Shown here one piece after another: positions 28,770 through 40,221 of a stretch of 64,000 nucleotides of DNA. This DNA is from Botryococcus braunii (Eukaryota; Chlorophyta; Trebouxiophyceae). The stretch is taken from NCBI GenBank assembly GCA_002005505.1, contig MVGU01001524.1:1-64000 (forward strand). The letters run 5' to 3'. The notes beneath the pieces are model-generated. The model did not search any database and had not been told where the DNA came from. It saw nothing but the letters and a program-made list of their open reading frames with translations. How positions within the stretch are numbered: position 1 is the stretch's first letter; each line of letters begins with the position of its first letter. The position numbers were made by a program, and so were the translations under genes.

Positions 28770-29462
28770 TGTTGAGTTCTGAACATTATTATTGAATGCC
28801 TTGTGCTTTAAGTGATCTTCATGTGTGCACTATTAGGATATGGGTCCATTGAGAACATAAGGTACCTTGAGACACGGCAGATTCTGGACGTTTTCGAACA
28901 TAAGGTACAATCCTATCTAGATCACACGTTTGTCGGATGAACTCTTAAGGCTGCCCCACCGGAGTGAATACCAACTGGTTGTGAAAGATGCTGGGCATCA
29001 CCAGATGCTAGTCTTGTCCGACAGTTGTGTGTGGCACTCAGCAGACAGTCGTACGGACTGTAGCTGGAGTAACTTCGTCTATTGACGACCTGTCTGCTTT
29101 GTACAGGTACGGTGCGGCAGTGTGTGTTGTATCATTGTTGCTATTGTGAGAGTGAACAAGCTTAGTGTACCCTGTAGTCACTCAAACAGATAAGGGACAG
29201 TGACTTCAGGGAGTATAGGCATGTACTTGAACGTAGCCGTCTAGAGCCTTATCTAGTGATTGCTTGATCGGTGCTTGTGTACAAGATAATGATGTAACGA
29301 ACTGGTTGTGAAAGATGCTGGGCATCACCAGATGCTAGTCTTGTCCGACAGTTGTGTGTGGCACTCAGCAGACAGTCGTACGGACTGTAGCTGGAGTAAC
29401 TTCGTCTATTGACGACCTGTCTGCTTTGTACAGGGAAAGCCGATTGCCTATAACCTTTCACA
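28770..29462 (+). repeat. Copia-C 5' LTR
   Basis: 693 bp, directly followed by the PBS at 29463. Confidence 0.96.
28973..29434 (+). repeat. Copia-C LTR-internal direct repeat pair
   Basis: Copies at 28973-29107 and 29300-29434 (135 bp, offset 327) look identical. The first ends TGTACAG|GTACGG; the second ends TGTACAG|GGAAAG after a pyrimidine-rich stretch. The 3' LTR repeats them at 35290-35424 and 35617-35751. Confidence 0.95.
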
Positions 29463-29477
29463 GGTTATGGGCCCACG
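29463..29477 (+). other. Copia-C primer binding site, half tRNA-iMet type
   Basis: GGTTATGGGCCCACG abuts the LTR and is the same as the copia-B site. Confidence 0.85.
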
Positions 29478-29852
29478 CCCTTCCAGCTGAGCCAAGTAAA
29501 AGCAGGAGTGAAGGTCGTCTACGGATGGGTCAGACGTAAGCGTCAACAAAGGAGCTCGAGCATGGCGCAGCGGCGCAAGGGAACTCGAGTGTACCAGGAC
29601 CATTATCTTACTCACAGTTTACCTTTCTGGGAAATTCATAATTGAAGTTTTAGCTGTGCTTTATCATTCATAGACGTTGTCTAGAAGCACTGAGTGAGTC
29701 GGGCCGGACTCCGGCGCAAACTTCTGAGGGGAACATATCTGCTACTACTGTGCAAGACTGGCTGGTAAATTTCCATGACATGGAGGGAATTGTAGGGTAT
29801 TGCTGCATTCCAGAAGTTTATGAGTAAGTTTGGCTGGTGAAGTGACAATAGT

Positions 29853-32800
29853 ATGACAAAAAGGGGCAAAGAAAAGGAAAGTAGCAGTGAAACAGCAATG
29901 TCTCAACCTGGAGAAGTCAGTGGGGCCACTCCAGGGCAGTCTATGACCGGGACACAATCAGCCACTGCAGAACCAAAGGTGGAGATTGACAAGGCAGCCT
30001 ACATCCCCAATACCTCTAATCCAAAGATGACTGTCATGCTTGATGATGGAGGGCGCAATTTTGAATTTTGGTATGAAAATTTGGAGGCGTGCGCAAACAC
30101 CAAGGGGGTCAGAGCGGCTTTGGAGAGGCCAATGCCAGGGTCGGTGGAGAACTCAGCCATCAAGCAGTGGCTGATCCAGTCAGTTCCAGTCATCTGGCAT
30201 TCTCAGATCTCATGCCACAAAGCAGCGTTCGACTTCATCGCGTGGGTGAAGAACAGTCACACTGGAGGGAGCAACCAAGACATCAACCTTGAGTGGTACA
30301 AGGAAATGGAGCAGGGCATCAAGACAGGGGAGACACTCAAGGTCTACCTCTACAGAATGATGGATCTGGCTACAAGTCTCAGAAACAACGCGTTCATCCT
30401 CTTGGACCACAATGTTGGGGAGCTGATGGTGAAGGGCCTCCCTCCTGTGCTGAGGCTCGAGTCCCTGGAGGTTATGGCAACCGACAAGCCGCCATTGGAG
30501 CTGATTCAAAGAATCCTGCGCGCCGCAGCCAGCCGTGGGTACAAGGACCCACCTGCAGAGGGAACACCTCAGGCCATGGCAGCTGCAGCAGTGGCTGGTC
30601 CCTCTGGGGGGGTAGCTGGAGCGTCATCAAGCGCTGGAGCTGCACCAGGAGTGGGAGCAGTACCGGGAGTTGGAGCAGCACTACCAGCAAACGAACAGCC
30701 TCCCGCTGGCCCCTCTGCAACTACTTTTGGTGGCAGGGGGCGTGGACCTGGCAGGGCAAGAAGGCCCAGAGAGGAGCTTACATGCCACTTCTGCAAGGCA
30801 AAGGGCCACTTCATGACTGACTGCGGACCGCTCAGGCAGCTGCAGGCTCTGCATCAAAACATGCAAGCGGCAAGCGTTGGGCCTGCAGCTTACTGGGGCC
30901 AGGGAGGCCCACAGTCGTCTCCTCAAGCCTGGTGGGACCATGGATCTGGCCGGGGTGGCCCGCCTTCATCCGCTTCCAGCCCTGGACCTCCTTCAGCATA
31001 TAACTATCCAACAAGTCAACACACGTTTCCGGGGTGGCATTTACCACCTCCACCCCCTCCTTCTGGTGAGGCGATGTTTATCTCTCTCAATGTGCTTGCC
31101 CCAACTTCGCATGGAGCTAGCAGCACATCTTGGTTAATAGATAGTGGTGCCTCTGTGCATATAGTCAATGATCTCTCATTGCTCCATAATCCAGTTATGC
31201 ATAGACAGCCTCTTCCTCTGCACTTGGCAACCTCAGACGCCAAGGGAGGAATCATTGCATCTGGGTCTGTATGCCTTGTGAATGCAAGGCACGAAGTATT
31301 CTGGCTGCACAATGTGCAGTGTGTTCCTTCTGCGCATACCAACCTCATTTCAGTCACTGGTGCAATTCAGGATGGAGCATCTTTCCTGACTGACACTGCA
31401 GGTGGTTACACAGCCATGAAGGGACCTGAAGGGTGGTGTGGAGATATCACCCGCGCACGAGGTCTGTTTTTTTTGGAGTTTGTTAGTCCTGTCAGAGGGC
31501 AGCAAGTTGGCTGCAGACATATTGATCACATGGCTGAGGCGTCTCATCTTAGGAAAGGACACGTGTGTAGCGAGAGATCTCTGTGGCATGCTAGGTTAGG
31601 TCATCCTGGTGCCAGCAGCATGCAGAGGTTCTCCAAGGAAGATCTGGTTACAGGAATCAATATCTCCCTTGCTCCCTGCTCTGAGTGCCCCAAGCACTGT
31701 GAATCGTGTATACAAGGGAAACACTCCAGACCTCCTTTCCCTGTATCTTCCAGGCCTGCACATCACCCACTCGATAGAGTCCATGTGGATACTGTGGGTC
31801 CCATATCACCTCCTGCCATCACAGGTGAACGATATTGGGTCACTGTAGTGGATGAAAGTTCACACCAAGTTGCCTCCCTGCCTGTGAAGTCAAAGGATTG
31901 CATCCCAAAGGCTGTGATAGACCTGCTCCGTTTTTGGCAGACCCAACGAGGCACGGTTGTGAAGTGTGTGAGGACTGACAGGGGTTCAGAGTTCCTGAAC
32001 CAGCAATTCAAAGAGTTTTGTGCTCAGCAGGGCACTAAGATGGAGTCCTCAGCGCCCTACACGCCTCAGCAGAATGGGGTGGCGGAGAGGATGAATAGGA
32101 CCCTGAAGGAGCGAACAAGGACTCTGTTGGTCCATGCTGCAGCAGACCCCTCCCTTTGGAAGGAGGCGCTTGAGACAGCTACCCTCCTCTACAATGTGGG
32201 TCCTACTTCAGGCAGGTCCCTGACCCCCATGGAATTATTCTTTGGTGTCAAACCTGATGTGTCTGTGCTGCGCACGTTTGGTTGTGTAGCCCATGTGCAC
32301 ATTCCCAGTGGCCAAAGGTCTGTTTTTGGGCCCAAGACCATCCCTGGGATGTTTACTGGTTATTGTCCCCAGTCTAAAGCGTATCGTGTGTACGTGGGGA
32401 ATGGAGTGTGGAAGGAGAGTAGGGACGTCAGCTTTATCGAGCACTTGAGGGGGGCTGAGAGAGTGGGTCTATCAAAGGTCCAGCCTGGGTCTGTCTATGA
32501 TTCTAGGATATCACCCCCCCTTGGCAGTGAGAATCTGGCAACGCCTCAAGCAATTCCCTCTGCTGCTCCACCCACGTTCTGGGATGAGGAGGATGACCAT
32601 GGAGTGGAGACGCTTTCCACTGGGGCTCCTGGGACCTCTGGACTTTGTGCTGGGGATCAGTCTGGAGACGGGACCACAGCAGCACATGACCAAGGAAACC
32701 CCACCAGCCTGGATTCTACTGTTGGGACCCCAGAACCATCTCAGCACTCGTGGTCGGTGCTTGAGCATATGCAGAATCTGGCCAGGGGGGGTGTAGAAAC

Positions 32801-35066
32801 TCAATCCCAGGTAGAAAAAATGCAGAAGGTACAAGAGGGGTTGCGAATGCAGGGGAAGTCACAAATTCCCCTTCCTCCAGGGACCACCCTTACAAGGGAG
32901 CAGCGTTATGTACAGCGCGTGGCTAGGAGAGAGCATTCTGACATCCCATTGCATGCCCCTGACCCAGGTCAGGCAATTGTGAGTGAGCCAAACATGGTTG
33001 GTCTCCCTGATATGCAGGGGCAGGTTGAGACAGTCGAGGCTATGTTCGGTGCAGATGTAAGAGATGAGAGCAGTGGGTTAGACATGCCAGCAGTAGGGGA
33101 AGCTGGTGCCCAATCCCAGTCACTGGCTAGTCATGCTTATGGTGTGCAGGCTGACATTGTAGGCGCAGCTCAGGCAAGTCTGGGTAGTGTGCCCAAGTGT
33201 GAGTCCAGGAGAGAGAGAGAGCTGCTGCTCCCCTCTGCATTGCGGAAGGTGCGAGAATGTAAGGGTGCTGCACATGAGTCCAGTAGTCAAGGAGAGAGAG
33301 AGAGACTTGAGAAGGAATCAGATAATCCCGGCAGTACTGCCCAGTCCCAGCATAAGGTACATAATGTACCTTATTCTGGCAACCAGGGAGAGAGAGAGAG
33401 AGAAGGGAACAGCATCAGTAAGGCTGACAGCCCTGCTGCACCACAGCATAAGGTACAGAGTGTACCTTCTGTCACGTTGGGAAAAGTTCACGTGCCCTCA
33501 AACTTGAGGGAAGCCCAGCGCTCACCTCAGTGGGAGTTTTGGCAGCAGGCAATGCAAGAGGAGATGGAGTCTTTAGACACCCATGAGGTTATGCAGTATG
33601 TGGAAAGACCCCATGGGCAGAAAGTTATCCCTGTTCATTGGATTTTTTCTACAAAAAACGATGCACATGGGAATGTCACTCGGTTTAAAGCAAGATTGGT
33701 TGCCCAGGGTTGCAGACAGATTCCTGGTATAGATGTTGGTGAGGTTTTTGCACCTACCAGCAGCTATGGTGCTAGGAGAGCTGTGCTGGCAGTGGCTGCC
33801 ACACAAAATCTTGAGATCCACCAAGTGGATATCAAGACAGCTTTTCTCAATGGGGAGTTGGAGGAAGAGGTCTATGTGACCCAACCACCAGGATTTGAGA
33901 ATGGCAACACGAGAGTTGTGTGCAAGCTCAGGAAGGCACTCTACGGTCTTAAGCAAGCCCCACGGGCTTGGCACAAGACCTTGAGCGACAAGTTGAGCGT
34001 GATGGGGTATAGTGTGTGCAAGAGCGACGCTGGGGTATACATCAGGAGGGCCCCTGATGGTAATCTGTCGTTTATTCTTGTTTATGTCGATGATCTTCTC
34101 ATAGTTGCCAGAGTGGTTGCAGAGATTGAGTGGGGGAAAGAGTTATTGAAGAAGGACTTCACCATCCATGATTTGGGAGAGGTGAATGATTTCCTGGGGT
34201 GTCAGGTCCTACGCAATAGAGTTCAGGGCACTATTTCCATGAGTTGCACTCCCAAGATTGATGCTCTTGTGGAGAAGTTTGGCGTTGCTGATGATGGACG
34301 TGGGGTTGATACCCCCATGTCCAAGGACTTCGTGGCTAGCAGCAGACCCGAGTCCTCAGATGGTATGTCACATGGGGCTGGTACCCCTCTGCCACCTGGT
34401 CATCGATACTGCGAGTTAATTGGATCGTTACTGTACATAGCCAATACGACCCGGCCTGACATTTCTCAGGCTGTTGGAGTGTTGTCAAGGTATAGAATGA
34501 CACCCACTACCTCACACTGGAATGAGGCCATTCGAGTGCTGAAGTACTTGAGAGATACCAGAGAGTTAGCTCTTACTCTGGGTGGAAAGGGCCCTGAGCT
34601 AGAAGGCTATGTTGATGCCGACTATGCTGGGGACCTGGACCACAGGTATTCCACCACTGGCTATGTTCTATCAGTCTATGGTAGTGCCGTGGTTTGGGGA
34701 AGCAAGAAGCAGAGCTCAGTTGCTACCTCAACTGTGCAAGCTGAGTTTATGGCAGCTGGCCATATTGTGAAGGAAGCCAACTGGCTAAGGGGCTTCTTGG
34801 AAGAGATAGGGGCTGCACCTTGGAGGGTCAAAATTTTCTGTGACAACCAAGGATGCATTTCTAATTTACGGAACCCCCTGTATTCCAAATTCACAAAGCA
34901 CGTTGCAGTAAGCTTCCACTACGCTAGGGAAGCTATGGCACTTGGGCAGGTAGATATCCTCTATGTGGAATCTGCACGCAATGTGGCTGACATTATGACC
35001 AAGCCACTTGCCAAGCCCGTGTTTGTTGGTCATCGTGATTCACTAGGTTTGAGAAGATACACTTAA
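29853..35066 (+). CDS. Copia-C gag-pol polyprotein (1737 aa)
   Basis: One intact polyprotein from ATG (MTKRGKEKES). Gag has an Ala/Gly/Pro-rich stretch and the zinc knuckle C311, C314, H319, C324. The protease has DSG at 430. Integrase has an HHCC region (HARLGHPG...CPKHCESC) and the triad D646, D709 and E745 with D-X35-E spacing. A variable spacer of roughly 300 residues carries GERERE-type charged repeats. RT has VDIKTAFLNGE and YVDD at 1411-1414. RNase H includes YVDADYAGD, and VQAEFMA where copia-B and copia-D have VEAEFMA; the catalytic Glu is expected to be the second one, which is retained. It ends at a normal stop. Organisation and sequence are close to copia-B and copia-D. Confidence 0.97.
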   Translation: MTKRGKEKESSSETAMSQPGEVSGATPGQSMTGTQSATAEPKVEIDKAAYIPNTSNPKMTVMLDDGGRNFEFWYENLEACANTKGVRAALERPMPGSVENSAIKQWLIQSVPVIWHSQISCHKAAFDFIAWVKNSHTGGSNQDINLEWYKEMEQGIKTGETLKVYLYRMMDLATSLRNNAFILLDHNVGELMVKGLPPVLRLESLEVMATDKPPLELIQRILRAAASRGYKDPPAEGTPQAMAAAAVAGPSGGVAGASSSAGAAPGVGAVPGVGAALPANEQPPAGPSATTFGGRGRGPGRARRPREELTCHFCKAKGHFMTDCGPLRQLQALHQNMQAASVGPAAYWGQGGPQSSPQAWWDHGSGRGGPPSSASSPGPPSAYNYPTSQHTFPGWHLPPPPPPSGEAMFISLNVLAPTSHGASSTSWLIDSGASVHIVNDLSLLHNPVMHRQPLPLHLATSDAKGGIIASGSVCLVNARHEVFWLHNVQCVPSAHTNLISVTGAIQDGASFLTDTAGGYTAMKGPEGWCGDITRARGLFFLEFVSPVRGQQVGCRHIDHMAEASHLRKGHVCSERSLWHARLGHPGASSMQRFSKEDLVTGINISLAPCSECPKHCESCIQGKHSRPPFPVSSRPAHHPLDRVHVDTVGPISPPAITGERYWVTVVDESSHQVASLPVKSKDCIPKAVIDLLRFWQTQRGTVVKCVRTDRGSEFLNQQFKEFCAQQGTKMESSAPYTPQQNGVAERMNRTLKERTRTLLVHAAADPSLWKEALETATLLYNVGPTSGRSLTPMELFFGVKPDVSVLRTFGCVAHVHIPSGQRSVFGPKTIPGMFTGYCPQSKAYRVYVGNGVWKESRDVSFIEHLRGAERVGLSKVQPGSVYDSRISPPLGSENLATPQAIPSAAPPTFWDEEDDHGVETLSTGAPGTSGLCAGDQSGDGTTAAHDQGNPTSLDSTVGTPEPSQHSWSVLEHMQNLARGGVETQSQVEKMQKVQEGLRMQGKSQIPLPPGTTLTREQRYVQRVARREHSDIPLHAPDPGQAIVSEPNMVGLPDMQGQVETVEAMFGADVRDESSGLDMPAVGEAGAQSQSLASHAYGVQADIVGAAQASLGSVPKCESRRERELLLPSALRKVRECKGAAHESSSQGERERLEKESDNPGSTAQSQHKVHNVPYSGNQGEREREGNSISKADSPAAPQHKVQSVPSVTLGKVHVPSNLREAQRSPQWEFWQQAMQEEMESLDTHEVMQYVERPHGQKVIPVHWIFSTKNDAHGNVTRFKARLVAQGCRQIPGIDVGEVFAPTSSYGARRAVLAVAATQNLEIHQVDIKTAFLNGELEEEVYVTQPPGFENGNTRVVCKLRKALYGLKQAPRAWHKTLSDKLSVMGYSVCKSDAGVYIRRAPDGNLSFILVYVDDLLIVARVVAEIEWGKELLKKDFTIHDLGEVNDFLGCQVLRNRVQGTISMSCTPKIDALVEKFGVADDGRGVDTPMSKDFVASSRPESSDGMSHGAGTPLPPGHRYCELIGSLLYIANTTRPDISQAVGVLSRYRMTPTTSHWNEAIRVLKYLRDTRELALTLGGKGPELEGYVDADYAGDLDHRYSTTGYVLSVYGSAVVWGSKKQSSVATSTVQAEFMAAGHIVKEANWLRGFLEEIGAAPWRVKIFCDNQGCISNLRNPLYSKFTKHVAVSFHYAREAMALGQVDILYVESARNVADIMTKPLAKPVFVGHRDSLGLRRYT

Positions 35067-35086
35067 AGCATGCAGGCAAGGGGAAG

Positions 35087-35779
35087 TGTTGAGTTCTGAA
35101 CATTATTATTGAATGCCTTGTGCTTTAAGTGATCTTCATGTGTGCACTATTAGGATATGGGTCCATTGAGAACATAAGGTACCTTGAGACACGGCAGATT
35201 CTGGACGTTTTCGAACATAAGGTACAATCCTATCTAGATCACACGTTTGTCGGATGAACTCTTAAGGCTGCCCCACCGGAGTGAATACCAACTGGTTGTG
35301 AAAGATGCTGGGCATCACCAGATGCTAGTCTTGTCCGACAGTTGTGTGTGGCACTCAGCAGACAGTCGTACGGACTGTAGCTGGAGTAACTTCGTCTATT
35401 GACGACCTGTCTGCTTTGTACAGGTACGGTGCGGCAGTGTGTGTTGTATCATTGTTGCTATTGTGAGAGTGAACAAGCTTAGTGTACCCTGTAGTCACTC
35501 AAACAGATAAGGGACAGTGACTTCAGGGAGTATAGGCATGTACTTGAACGTAGCCGTCTAGAGCCTTATCTAGTGATTGCTTGATCGGTGCTTGTGTACA
35601 AGATAATGATGTAACGAACTGGTTGTGAAAGATGCTGGGCATCACCAGATGCTAGTCTTGTCCGACAGTTGTGTGTGGCACTCAGCAGACAGTCGTACGG
35701 ACTGTAGCTGGAGTAACTTCGTCTATTGACGACCTGTCTGCTTTGTACAGGGAAAGCCGATTGCCTATAACCTTTCACA
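35087..35779 (+). repeat. Copia-C 3' LTR
   Basis: 693 bp, preceded by CAAGGGGAAG and followed by TTTAT. Confidence 0.96.
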
Positions 35780-36835
35780 TTTATGCCTTATGTGAGAAGA
35801 CACCCTAGAGAATCGCTTCAACGCCTCGTGGAACTTGTAGCGCAACCATCAGCCAAAGGCCGTCATCATATGGTCACTCCCCTATGGGGTACACAGCTCT
35901 CACCTCCCAACGTAAGCCTCATCTCTCTTTCTCTTCTCACTATCCAGCGTAAGCTTCCTCTCTCCCTCTCTCCTCCCCCCAAAGACACGTTGCCCACCAC
36001 GAGGCCCACGTGGTGAACGGGTCTATGGACCAATGCCAGGCAAGGAGCAGAGGCAACTGGGCCAGGCAGACAAAAGAAGTGTCTAATGTGCCGCAACACA
36101 AAAGAACAAATCCTTCATTAAGCAATGATGGAAGCAAAACCAGCATGCAAAGCTCATTCCACATTCATGGCATTTTCCAACGGCCCCATAAATGCACTAC
36201 TAAGCCAACCGAGCACTAAAAGAGCCTTTCAAAATAGAAAGCATGTTCAGCTCCATGCTACTCGGCGCCAATCAACAAAGCAAGACCTCGTCATATCCGT
36301 GTAAGATCGGCATCCGGAAAAGTTGACACTTTACCATCGAAATCCCAACGATATGCTTGAAACACCAAAGCTTCATTAAGGCAATGCAAGTTGAAAACAT
36401 TTGCAAAGGATTAGCAACCCAAAGCAAGCCAAATGAGGGGAAGCGTACACTCACCATCGTGAAGTGCCACCGTCCTCCCCCACCGTCCTCACGGAAACGG
36501 CAGAGCCAAACGTCATTAGAAAGATTACAGAAAAATCCGAACTTTCTTGCTTGGATCCACACACCAAGCTGGACGTCGACCCTCGCAGGCCACAACCATC
36601 CCCGTCATCGGATCTTATATGGGTGCGAAGAATAGATTCTCCCAACCAAAGTCCATGAACTAGATACCAAGGTGTTGTTGATCCTTCGATCTAGTGGGAA
36701 ACAACCCAAATAGAACGACAGGCAGCAACGAAGACACACTTAAGCATCTACACCATCCGTAAGACACACTTAAGCGTCAAGCAGGATCAACAACCAACAT
36801 CGCAAGTCCACCGACTTGGATATGGGCCACCAAAA

Positions 36836-37000
36836 TGTAATATTCTTGCAAAGGATGGCCGTGCACCGACGAAAGTGCTAGTATGGTCCGAACACCATAC
36901 CATATACTGTGCGAGCCTACGAGGCTACACCCAGTACCAATGTACCGCCCGGCACGTGCGGGGACGAGCCCCGGCACCGTCTGCCTACCGGCGCGCTACA
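36836..37000 (-). repeat. TRIM-2 5' LTR
   Basis: 165 bp. Its outer end borders the ATTTG duplication of the composite insertion. Confidence 0.93.
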
Positions 37001-40000
37001 ATTTGCTCAGTGGTATCACCATCATCAGAATGACCATCTTCTGAGTCAGAATCAGAGACACTCACTAGTGATGGGCAAGTGTCATCCTCATCGTCTTCAG
37101 CCAGTGCTTCAGGCAGATCATGAACAGCATGTTCAGAGAATTTGACATATTCTCTGCAGTAAACATCAATCTTTCCATCAACAAGAACTTTGTAGTTCTT
37201 GCTAAGGCCATCATAACCTACAAAGATACCCTCAGCACTGACAGACTCAAATTTCCCTCCCCTCTTTGACTTAGGAAGAAGGAGAAAACATTTGGAGCCA
37301 AAGATTCTGAGATGTGAAACATTGGGAGCCTTTCCATGCATCATTTCAAATGGGGTTTTGCTCAAGTGCTTAACAGGAGACATATTTCTAACATAATTTG
37401 AAGTAAGAAGAGCTTCACCCCAGTTTTCAGATGATAAACCTGAGGCAGCTAGCAAACACCTTGCTTTCTCCTGTAGCGTACGGTTGAGCCTCTCTATTTT
37501 CCCATTCTGCTGATGTGCATATGGGGCAGTCTTCTGGTGAACTGCCCCATGCTCCCTACAGAATTTGAACAACCCATTGAACTCAGTACCATTATCTGTT
37601 CTGATAAATTGTACTTTACAGTCTTGCTGGTTTTGCAAAGCTGTGAGAATGTATGTAGCTTCTTTTGCTGCATCACTCTTAGATTTAATCAGAACAACAA
37701 ATGAGTACTCTGTGAACTCATCCAAAATGACAAGGGCATACTTGTATCCTTCAGGAGTTTCAGGATCTATGGGGCCCATAAGGTCCATGTGAATGACTTC
37801 AAGAGGTTTTGAACAAGTATTTTGGGTTGATTTAAATGGTGAGGCTGTCTGCCTCCCATGCATACAGGCATCGCAAGTACCTTGATGACCAATGCACTTG
37901 GATAGGTCACCTGATGGGAGTTTTAAGCCTTCTACCATTTTCTCCCTGCTCAACCTTTGCAAGTTTTGAGCAGAGAGATGACCAAAACGCTGATGCCATA
38001 TGTTTACCAGATCTACATCCACCTTTGTATGGTTGCACTGTGTCTTTTCATTTGACACTGGTAGGGGAACACTGTTTTGTATAGAAAGGTCTGTGAGCCA
38101 CTGATAAGGGTATACATGTTCAGCAATGCCCACAAGATCACCATTTGAATCTGTAAGGTGACAGTGAATGCCATTTATATGAACATCTAACCCATCATGA
38201 TAGGCCTTCCTTACAGACAATAAACGCTTTTTAGCTGAGGGTACATGTTTAACATTGTACAGGTAAAGAGAGTTTCCTGTTTCCAGGAAGACCTGCACAG
38301 TACCCTCACCAATGATTTCCTCCCTACCACCATTTGCTACTATCAGGATATCTGGTTTATCATACTTGAGATAATTCATCATATTCTCACAGTCAGGGGA
38401 AATATGATCTGTTGAACGAGAATCTATCAGCCAACCAGAAATAGAGGGTTCAGAGCAAACTGTATATAGCTGTGTGCAGTGGCTCTGCTTTGGTGGAGAA
38501 GCAAAGCTAACTCTCTTCCCCTCCAACTTTGGGCAGGTCTCTATGCTGTGTCCATCCTGCTTGCAGTACCTGCAAAATGGTAAAGGCCTCCCTATCTGTT
38601 GGAAGGCTGTTTTACCACTCTGCCCACCACCACCTTGATTAGCACCTTTCTCTACAGCATTTGAAGTAGGGGAATTTGGTGCCTTATACTTAAGGTTGTA
38701 ACCTTGACCAGGAGAGGACTTCTGGTTAAAGGTGTTATTTTTAGGTGGTGGGGTTTGGAGTTTCTTATTCACTATCTGCATATGTGCCAGCTCTAAAGAG
38801 TGTTGTAGCAGATTCACATCAGGATTGGACACTATAATAGATTGTTGAACCTGCTTATGTATATTATACTCCTCAGGGAGTCCATTTAAAAGCATAGTGC
38901 AGAGTGAGAGGTCACTGAACTCATGTCCTAAGCTTTTAATTGTGTTGGCTATTTTTCTACCCCTTAGTACATATGAGGAAGGTTTCTCATTTGTATGCAT
39001 CTTGAAGGTGCGGGACTCTTCCTGGAGAGATATGATTTTGCCATTTGCTTTTGTAACAAATAAGGCCATCAAGTAGTCCCACATAGAGTAGGCAGACAAA
39101 TGATCAGAGATTTGTATTTGATACTCCTCTGAACAAGACTGTGTTATAATGCTCTGGGCCTTATAATCATCTAAATAACCTCTCATGTCATGAAGAATAC
39201 AGTATTCTACCCCCATCTCTATAAGCATTGCATGAACATATCTAGACCATATGACCCAGTTATCATCATTAAGTTTAAGGGGCTCTAACTTTGGAGTAAG
39301 CCTTTGAGAAGGAGAATTGAACTTCATGAAGGGATACCCACTGTAACCATAGGGGTTGGAATTCACCATACCCCAACTGCCAGGTACACCACTAAACCAG
39401 GGAGGGCCTGAGGAAGAACCCCCTGGTGGATTTGGAGGCCAGCCACCACCTCCTGGTGGACCACTATAAGGAGGCCCACCACCTGGTGGAGGTGGAGGAG
39501 GTGGGGCAGACACTTGTGCCGTTGACTGTGCAGCAGTTCCCTGTGTAGCACTCACACTTTGAACAGTTGGTGCAATAGAGTTTAAAATTGTAGATGTTGG
39601 AAGACTGATTGGCATTGTGCCACCAGTTGCCAAGGGAACATGCACTACTGTAGTACCTGATGCTGTACTTGCCTGATTTATGTTTCCTGAAAGGAGCATA
39701 ATACCTGTGTGTGGTACACTTGTCATGAATGAGGAAACATTGACTGGTGCACCTGCCAGTGGTGCACTAGGTACAGGTAAGTGTGTAGGCCTCACTGGGA
39801 TCCTGACTGCAGTCCTAGGTATCCCAAACAAAGGGCTTAAGACAGGTCTGGAGGCAGGCAAATTTGTTTGAAAGCCTAGCACTCTAGAAGACATAGGGGC
39901 AGGAGATGCAGCAGCTTGCTGAGCAGGTACAAAGGTACCAAGGTTGTCTCGTCTTGAGAAAGCAGGGTTTAGAGGTATGTTTTGAGTCTGTGGATCATAT

Positions 40001-40221
40001 CCCCATGCTTCCCATTCTGAGTCTCCCTGTGGTCTTTGTAGACCCTCATCAGTTTGCTGCTGCATTCCATTTAGGACCCCTGTAACATGTGACACAGAAT
40101 CATCAGTGACTGCTTCTGCATCATAGGTAGGATTCCTAAAGACATTCCTGCCCATTGGGCTGGCAGGTTCTATCTCAATACTGACATTGAATCCTTCATC
40201 TTGTGATTCTGTCTGTGACAT
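37001..40221 (-). CDS. Copia-A gag-pol, N-terminal part: gag, protease, integrase
   Basis: The start is the ATG at 40221 (MSQTESQDEG); eight codons upstream are open but lack an ATG. Gag has a Pro/Gly-rich N-terminal third, a copia gag core (WSRYVHAMLIEMG, YVLRGRKIANTI) and a zinc knuckle C550, C553, H558, C563. In the protease the catalytic triplet reads D600-S601-R602 where DSG is expected, probably inactivating. Integrase has HQRFGHLS...CDACMHG and the triad D813, D876, E910, followed by the GKAPNVSHLRIFGSKCF region. The frame is cut at the ATTTG site of the composite insertion and continues at 16174. It is more distant from copia-B, -C and -D than those are from each other. Confidence 0.95.

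Larger units (their letters stand above)
28770..35779 (+). mobile_element. Copia-C: full-length Ty1/copia element (7010 bp)
   Basis: Two 693 bp LTRs (28770-29462, 35087-35779; TGTTGAGTTCTG...CCTTTCACA) are flanked by TTTAT (28765-28769, 35780-35784). The empty site (GCTTTTATGCC) is present in TRIM-1 and TRIM-3 in this same window. A half tRNA-iMet PBS, one intact gag-pol ORF and the polypurine tract CAAGGGGAAG are present. Confidence 0.97.
16175..37000 (-). mobile_element. Composite gypsy-B/TRIM insertion with two nested elements
   Basis: The whole block sits between two copies of ATTTG (16170-16174, 37001-37005), and the copia-A frame is restored exactly without it, so it behaves as one integration. 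From left to right it holds a gypsy-B 3' LTR (16175-16343), gypsy-B pol interrupted by gypsy-A, a gypsy-B gag remnant, TRIM-3 (27543-28529, plus), a 6 bp joint, and TRIM-2 (28536-37000, minus, interrupted by copia-C). The two outer LTRs are clearly different subfamilies, which a simple insertion cannot produce. Gypsy-B lacks its gag N-terminus and its own 5' LTR. Confidence 0.88.
28536..37000 (-). mobile_element. TRIM-2: full-length TRIM interrupted by copia-C
   Basis: LTRs at 28536-28700 and 36836-37000 (165 bp each). With copia-C and one TTTAT removed the element is 1450 bp, collinear with TRIM-1 (1451 bp). It reads on the minus strand; the PBS starts TGGTGGCCCATATCC three bases inside the right LTR. 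No long ORF. Its right end is the ATTTG border of the composite insertion. Confidence 0.93.

Noticed and set aside
29545..29580. TGGCGCAGCGG in the copia-C leader, like the D-arm of tRNA-iMet
   Set aside because: Only 11 bases, sense orientation, no cloverleaf; likely chance.
34720..34750. RNase H active-site loss in copia-C (VQAEFMA for VEAEFMA)
   Set aside because: The catalytic Glu is expected to be the one in AEF, which is present; Gln replaces a non-catalytic Glu.
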